64,000 nt of DNA, from the NCBI RefSeq assembly GCF_902497855.1, contig NZ_CABVHU010000006.1, positions 270,124-334,123 on the forward strand. The letters run 5' to 3'. Positions 60,037 to 64,000 of the stretch are shown here, piece by piece (position 1 is the first letter of the stretch; each line of letters opens with the position of its first letter). The notes under the pieces are model-generated. The model saw nothing but the letters and a program-made list of their open reading frames with translations. It was not told the origin of the DNA and did no database searches. This stretch comes from Pseudomonas fluorescens. Its GTDB lineage: Bacteria; Pseudomonadota; Gammaproteobacteria; Pseudomonadales; Pseudomonadaceae. A program made the translations under genes and the position numbers.

Positions 60037-61820
60037 CGACAACAGTTGGCGATTTTCTGATTGAACGGCTTAGCGAATGGGGTGTGACCCGGATCTTTGG
60101 TTATCCAGGGGACGGCATCAATGGCGTGTTCGGAGCGTTGAGCCGTGCCAAGGGAAAGATTGAATTCGTTCAGGCCAGGCATGAAGAAATGGCTGCCTTC
60201 ATGGCGTCGGCGCATGCCAAGTTCACCGGTGAGTTGGGCGTGTGCATTGCCACCTCGGGCCCTGGCGCATCGCACCTGATCACGGGGCTTTATGACGCCC
60301 GGATGGATCACATGCCTGTGTTGGCCATCGTCGGCCAGCAGGCGCGCACGGCGCTGGGCAGCCATTACCAGCAAGAACTCGATTTGTTGTCGATGTTCAA
60401 GGATGTCGCCGGAGCCTTTGTCCAGCAGGCTTCGGCACCGGCGCAAGTACGACACTTGATCGACCGCGCGGTGCGCACCGCCATCGGCGAGCGGCGCGTC
60501 ACGGCAATCATTCTGCCCAATGATGTGCAAGATCTTGAGTATGAGGCGCCGGCCCGCGCCCATGGCACCGCGCATTCGGGCGTCGGTTACAGCAAGCCTA
60601 GAGTAGTGCCTTACGAGGCGGATCTGCAGCGAGCAGCAGACGTTTTGAATGCGGGTGAAAAGGTCGCGATACTGGTCGGCGCTGGCGCGTTGCAAGCCAC
60701 CGATCAAGTGATTGCGGTGGCGGAAAAGCTTGGCGCCGGTGTGGCGAAGGCCTTGCTCGGTAAAGCAGCACTGCCCGACGATTTACCGTGGGTCACCGGC
60801 AGTATCGGTTTGCTCGGCACCGAGCCCAGTTACAAGCTGATGACCGAATGCGACACCTTGCTGATGATCGGCTCGGGCTTCCCGTATTCCGAGTTCTTGC
60901 CCAAAGAAGGGCAGGCGCGCGGCGTGCAGATCGACTTGCAACCGGACATGCTCAGCTTGCGTTATCCCATGGAGGTCAACCTGGTGGGCGATGCTGCAGA
61001 AACACTTGCCGCATTGCTGCCGTTGCTCGAACAGAAAACCGAGCGCAAATGGCGGAAAAAAGTCGAAGGCTGGCGCGGTAGTTGGGAGAAGACCCTGGAA
61101 AAACGCGCCATGGTCAAAGCCAAACCGATCAATCCGCAACGGGTGGTCTACGAGCTGTCACCTCGCTTGCCGGAGCGGGCGATCATCACCAGCGACTCCG
61201 GTTCGTGCGCCAACTGGTATGCCCGCGATCTGAAAATTCGTCGCGGCATGAAGTGCTCGCTTTCCGGCGGATTGGCCTCAATGGGCGCAGCGGTGCCCTA
61301 TGCGATTGCGGCGAAGTTTGCGTTTCCCGAACGCACGGTGATTGCGCTGGTGGGTGACGGGGCCATGCAGATGAATAACATGGCCGAATTGATCACCGTC
61401 GCCAAATACTGGCCCCAGTGGCAAAGCCCGAAATGGATCTGCGCGGTGTTCAACAACGAAGATCTCAATCAGGTCACCTGGGAGCAACGGGTTATGGAGG
61501 GTGATCCCAAGTTCGAAGCGTCGCAAAGCATCCCGGACGTGCCGTACCACCTGTTCGCCATTTCAATCGGGCTGAAAGGGATTTTCGTCGACCGCGAGGA
61601 GGACGTTGCCGCCGCCTGGGAACAGGCGCTGGCCTCGGATGTTCCGGTGCTGATCGAGTTCAAGACCGACCCCAACGTTCCGCCGTTGCCGCCACACATC
61701 AAGCTCGAACAGGCCAGGAAGTTTGCCACGACTTTGCTCAAGGGTGACCCGAACGAAGCCGGGGTGATCGTGCAAACCGCCAAGCAGGTATTGGGCGCGG
61801 TGCTACCGCACAAGAAGTAA
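60033..61820 (+). CDS. Thiamine-pyrophosphate-dependent enzyme, pyruvate oxidase (PoxB)-like
   Basis: 595 residues with the three TPP-enzyme domains. PYR domain: 'GVTRIFGYPGDGINGVFGAL' and the activating Glu in 'FVQARHEEMAAFMASAHAKF'. Central FAD/dinucleotide-type domain about 195-330. PP domain: 'IALVGDGAMQMNNMAELITV' followed by 'NNEDLNQVTWEQR'. The pattern is closest to PoxB/YdaP, which decarboxylate pyruvate to acetate, rather than acetolactate synthase. The C-terminal region beyond residue 550 could bind membrane. The ATG at 60033 begins the family sequence 'MTTTVGDFLIERLSEWGV'; 'GGCGAGGACGAC' upstream is a modest ribosome site. Confidence 0.88.
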   Translation: MTTTVGDFLIERLSEWGVTRIFGYPGDGINGVFGALSRAKGKIEFVQARHEEMAAFMASAHAKFTGELGVCIATSGPGASHLITGLYDARMDHMPVLAIVGQQARTALGSHYQQELDLLSMFKDVAGAFVQQASAPAQVRHLIDRAVRTAIGERRVTAIILPNDVQDLEYEAPARAHGTAHSGVGYSKPRVVPYEADLQRAADVLNAGEKVAILVGAGALQATDQVIAVAEKLGAGVAKALLGKAALPDDLPWVTGSIGLLGTEPSYKLMTECDTLLMIGSGFPYSEFLPKEGQARGVQIDLQPDMLSLRYPMEVNLVGDAAETLAALLPLLEQKTERKWRKKVEGWRGSWEKTLEKRAMVKAKPINPQRVVYELSPRLPERAIITSDSGSCANWYARDLKIRRGMKCSLSGGLASMGAAVPYAIAAKFAFPERTVIALVGDGAMQMNNMAELITVAKYWPQWQSPKWICAVFNNEDLNQVTWEQRVMEGDPKFEASQSIPDVPYHLFAISIGLKGIFVDREEDVAAAWEQALASDVPVLIEFKTDPNVPPLPPHIKLEQARKFATTLLKGDPNEAGVIVQTAKQVLGAVLPHKK

Positions 61821-62534
61821 GAGGTGCCTGACATTGAGTCGATGCATATCAGCCTGATGTCTGCATAACGCGCGATTCCAGGTCATCAGGGGAAGGTTCA
61901 ATGCACAAAATTATCAGTGCACACGATTTGAAGATTCGTTGGTGGATAGGGCTTCCGTACCTGGCGTGATGAGTGTGATGGCGACGTCGCAATCAATGCT
62001 TTTCACCATTGAGCCGAAAAGCGTGTCATGGAGCAAGTTCAAGCATGCAGGGGGTGTCCTAGCAATGGCCAGTGCGCAAAGGATGTGAAGGGCTCACGCG
62101 CTGACTCCCCCTGTTCGCTAGACGGTATAACGGATGCTGAAGGTGCCGAACGTCGTAGCCAAGCGGTTTTGCCATCTTTGACGAAGACAGACGCTGCGTT
62201 TGAAGACTACCTATTTGAGTCGTCTCGAGAACGAGTACGAGCGGTTCAACATGACACCGCTGTTCGCCACGAATTTCAGAAACGTGATGAAGCACTCAAT
62301 ATGGAGACGAGAGTTTCCTTAAAATGGAACGGTGTGCTTCTGAATGACGTCAATCAAACCTACTCCTTGTCAATGAGCTTCGATTGTCCAACAAACTCTT
62401 CGCAGCAATTCACGTCGGTCTGAGTCTTGTCTGGCTTACGTGCGTTGCAAGCATATGCTATTCAATTCTTCACTAATGCCTAAAGCACTACGGAGGTGGT
62501 TGGCGGCATCCGAAAATCTGCGCTGCTCGCCTAA
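61821..62534. other. Long stretch with no clear gene
   Basis: About 714 bp. One frame is open from 62028 to 62423 on the plus strand (131 codons, with 'CRGCPSNGQCAKDVKGSRAD'), but I recognise nothing in it and see no good ribosome site, so I do not call it. Lower GC than its surroundings. Confidence 0.35.
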
Positions 62535-62786
62535 TTGACCAGGGGCCGACATATCATTGAGAGCGGTTTATTACCTTGCTCCTGCACCTGCACCGTGAAC
62601 CCCAAAGGGGCGCTTTTGATCAAAATGATTGAGCCATCCTCGGGCCGTGTAGAGCTGTTTGTCCCAGGCGTATTGGCATCGGAACTCACGTCCAGTCGGG
62701 CGATCTCGAATTTGATCAGCGAACTCAGAATTGAAATGGCGGCTCGCCAAAACGCTCTGTGCGTGAGCGCGACGGTGAATGGTTGA
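62535..62786 (+). CDS. Small Pseudomonas protein resembling DUF1652
   Basis: 83 residues from a TTG start: 'GRHIIESGLLPCSCTCTVNP', 'IKMIEPSSGRVELFVPGV', 'LTSSRAISNLISELRIEMAA'. This order ('IIE..FLP..C.C', 'GR..L.V.G', 'TSSRAI..LI.ELR.E') is the layout of the DUF1652 family of pseudomonads, function unknown. No ATG is available upstream in frame, so the N-terminus may have been altered. Confidence 0.65.
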   Translation: MTRGRHIIESGLLPCSCTCTVNPKGALLIKMIEPSSGRVELFVPGVLASELTSSRAISNLISELRIEMAARQNALCVSATVNG

Positions 62787-62820
62787 CACGCAGTATCAGA
62801 GCCCACCAGGTCACGTTGAC

Positions 62821-63231
62821 TCAAGTTTTGCGGAGGGGGTGATCAGGCTGCAGAAGGGACGCCACTGCGATCACCAGATCGTCCAGTGACCAAGGTTTGT
62901 GCAGATAGGTGGTTGATGGCGGTACTGTTGTGGGATCTATCAGATACCCTGATGTCAGAATTGCACCGATGTACGGCCATCGACCCCTTACCATCTCGAT
63001 GAATTCGATACCTTGGATTTGCCCCGGAACACTCTGGTCTGCGATCACCAGACGGCACTGATCATGCCCCTCCAACAGATAGGTCAACGCATCATCAGCA
63101 GTGTCGAACGCTACTGCTTTTGCGCCTATCTCCACCACGATATCCACCATCAGCGACCGCAATGTCGGGTCGTCTTCGATGACGATAATCTCTCCTTGAA
63201 TCGGCAATATCCCTTCCCAGTTGACGTTCAC
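62821..63231 (-). CDS. Stand-alone response-regulator receiver domain
   Basis: 136 residues, CheY-like fold with no output domain. Acidic pair in 'IIVIEDDPTLRSLMVDIV', phospho-acceptor Asp in 'CRLVIADQSVPGQIQGIEF', Thr/Ser in 'GAILTSGYLI', Lys in 'TYLHKPWSLDDLV'. It would take phosphate from a hybrid sensor kinase encoded elsewhere. It is tail-to-tail with the DUF1652-like gene (34 bp apart). 'GQIQGIEFIEMVR' replaces the more common 'PGMDGLEL' loop. Confidence 0.87.
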   Translation of the reverse strand: MNVNWEGILPIQGEIIVIEDDPTLRSLMVDIVVEIGAKAVAFDTADDALTYLLEGHDQCRLVIADQSVPGQIQGIEFIEMVRGRWPYIGAILTSGYLIDPTTVPPSTTYLHKPWSLDDLVIAVASLLQPDHPLRKT

Positions 63232-63976
63232 TCATCGATTCCTTAGCCGGGCCCAATGTGCCGACATTTGTAACGTAGGACTCTGAGTCTATGCCCAATT
63301 TCGAGATGCGCGACCCTGAAAACAATTCGTTTGATGTCTCAAGTCAACGTTTGGCTGGTTGCGGTAAAGGAGAGGGTGCGTCGTTGCCGTTGCCCAGCAC
63401 GCCACCCGATTCTGAAATGATCGTGACCGCCTGTCATTGGAGTTGGGGGAATTGGACGTCACCACCCGCAACAATCAGACAAGGTTACCTGGATGGCCGC
63501 CCGAATGATGAAGCGTAAAAATCGCCCATGCAGCGCCGAGGTTTCCGAAAGACAAGGTGGCGACGGCGGGGACATCAGGGAAAGTGCGCATATGCGCTGA
63601 ACGGAGCTAGCAAGGATAATTTAGAAAGGTGTTCTGCCAATGTGATAGCGCGCTGGTGTGCCGTCGCGGGCCATTGCGCTAGCTGGCGCTATTCATCGGA
63701 TTTACAGGAACGTTCCTTGCTGTAGTGGCCCGTAGCCGCTAATAGTTAGTAGTTAGAGTGGCTCGACGGTGAACTCGAAGAGGATGTGAGATGGCCTTCA
63801 GATTCGGTGTTGTTCCTGCGTTACCCACGGATACGGAATCCATGCGCAACGGAACGCGCTCTTACTGTAAAACGTAACCGTCCGGGCAACACACCTTCCT
63901 GACACCGTCGCTTGAGGCGATGGTGTCCACCTAAATTTAAGTGGACACCATTTTTAGCCTTTTTAAGCGGACGCCT
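63232..63976. other. Gene-poor region with a strong palindrome before the IS gene
   Basis: 745 bp. A plus-strand frame 63291-63518 (75 codons, starting MPNFEMRDPENNSFD) is unrecognised and not called. At 63921-63950 there is a perfect 10-bp inverted repeat (TGGTGTCCAC / GTGGACACCA, A/T-rich loop) followed by five Ts: either a terminator or part of an insertion-sequence end, given the transposase-like start at 63977. Confidence 0.4.
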
Positions 63977-64000
63977 ATGCCACAAGAACGCCGTTCCTAT
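63977..64000 (+). mobile_element. Start of IS66-type orfA (partial, runs off the window)
   Basis: Only eight codons, MPQERRSY, before the window ends. 'M.. ERRSY/F' is how many IS66-family first ORFs (TnpA-like) begin. A palindrome lies just upstream. Very short evidence; the downstream sequence would decide it. Confidence 0.4.

Noticed and set aside
62028..62423. 131-codon plus-strand frame
   Set aside because: No recognisable motif, no convincing ribosome site, and codon use unlike the neighbouring genes.

Overview
The window looks like chromosome of a Pseudomonas of the fluorescens group. The signs are GC-rich coding with Pseudomonas codon use, paired REP palindromes of the 'GGAGCGAG..TTGC..GCGA' type, OprD-class porins, many LysR/MFS pairs, and small genes resembling Pseudomonas-restricted families (DUF1652, DUF6124). 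No ribosomal or other housekeeping block is present. Most of the window is accessory DNA.

Layout. Three 43-bp direct repeats (1697-1739, 26906-26948, 46918-46960) match the 3' half of a tRNA, most likely tRNA-Pro(GGG): T-arm, acceptor 3' strand and CCA. They cut the left 47 kb into an array of tandemly integrated genomic islands. Island A ends at 1739; only its right end is visible, with a frameshifted tyrosine integrase. Island B (about 1740-26948) has lost its integrase and keeps only about 160 bp of the integrase upstream region. Island C (about 26949-46960) carries an intact integrase at its right end. Each left end brings a rho-independent terminator just after the tRNA 3' sequence.

Island B holds catabolic and transport genes. 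A fae-like gene, an aldo/keto reductase, an aldehyde dehydrogenase and an MFS carrier run rightwards. A leftward unit encodes an Fe(II)/2-oxoglutarate oxygenase, a DddP-like M24 protein, a complete peptide-type ABC importer with a Tat-type binding protein, and a porin. Further right are an MFS carrier and an AldA-like dehydrogenase, MFS, enolase-superfamily and GMC oxidoreductase block. Four LysR regulators are interspersed. A plausible but unproven reading is uptake and oxidative demethylation of a methylated compound, with Fae handling formaldehyde.

Island C holds a gluconate module (LysR, idnO, MFS, gntK) and a large leftward operon for the lower gallate / 2-pyrone-4,6-dicarboxylate pathway (galB, galC, galD, a DUF1932-type dehydrogenase, LysR, ligI-like lactonase, dctA, OprD porin). 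A divergent LysR with two helix-turn-helix domains and a GntR/MFS/amidohydrolase unit follow. No ring-cleavage dioxygenase is visible.

From 47 to 58.4 kb the DNA is a patchwork of broken genes: a second integrase remnant, the C-terminal part of an acetolactate synthase, a LysR tail, an iron-siderophore permease tail, and a tannase fragment with a stop beside its catalytic serine motif. It then holds a wrecked gallate locus in the order galT-(galA remnant)-galP-galR-galB'-galC-galD'. The window thus has two gal loci, one intact for the lower pathway and one decayed, and neither has a complete galA. The last 6 kb has small Pseudomonas genes, a pyruvate-oxidase-like TPP enzyme, a stand-alone response regulator, and probably the first codons of an IS66-type orfA at the very end.
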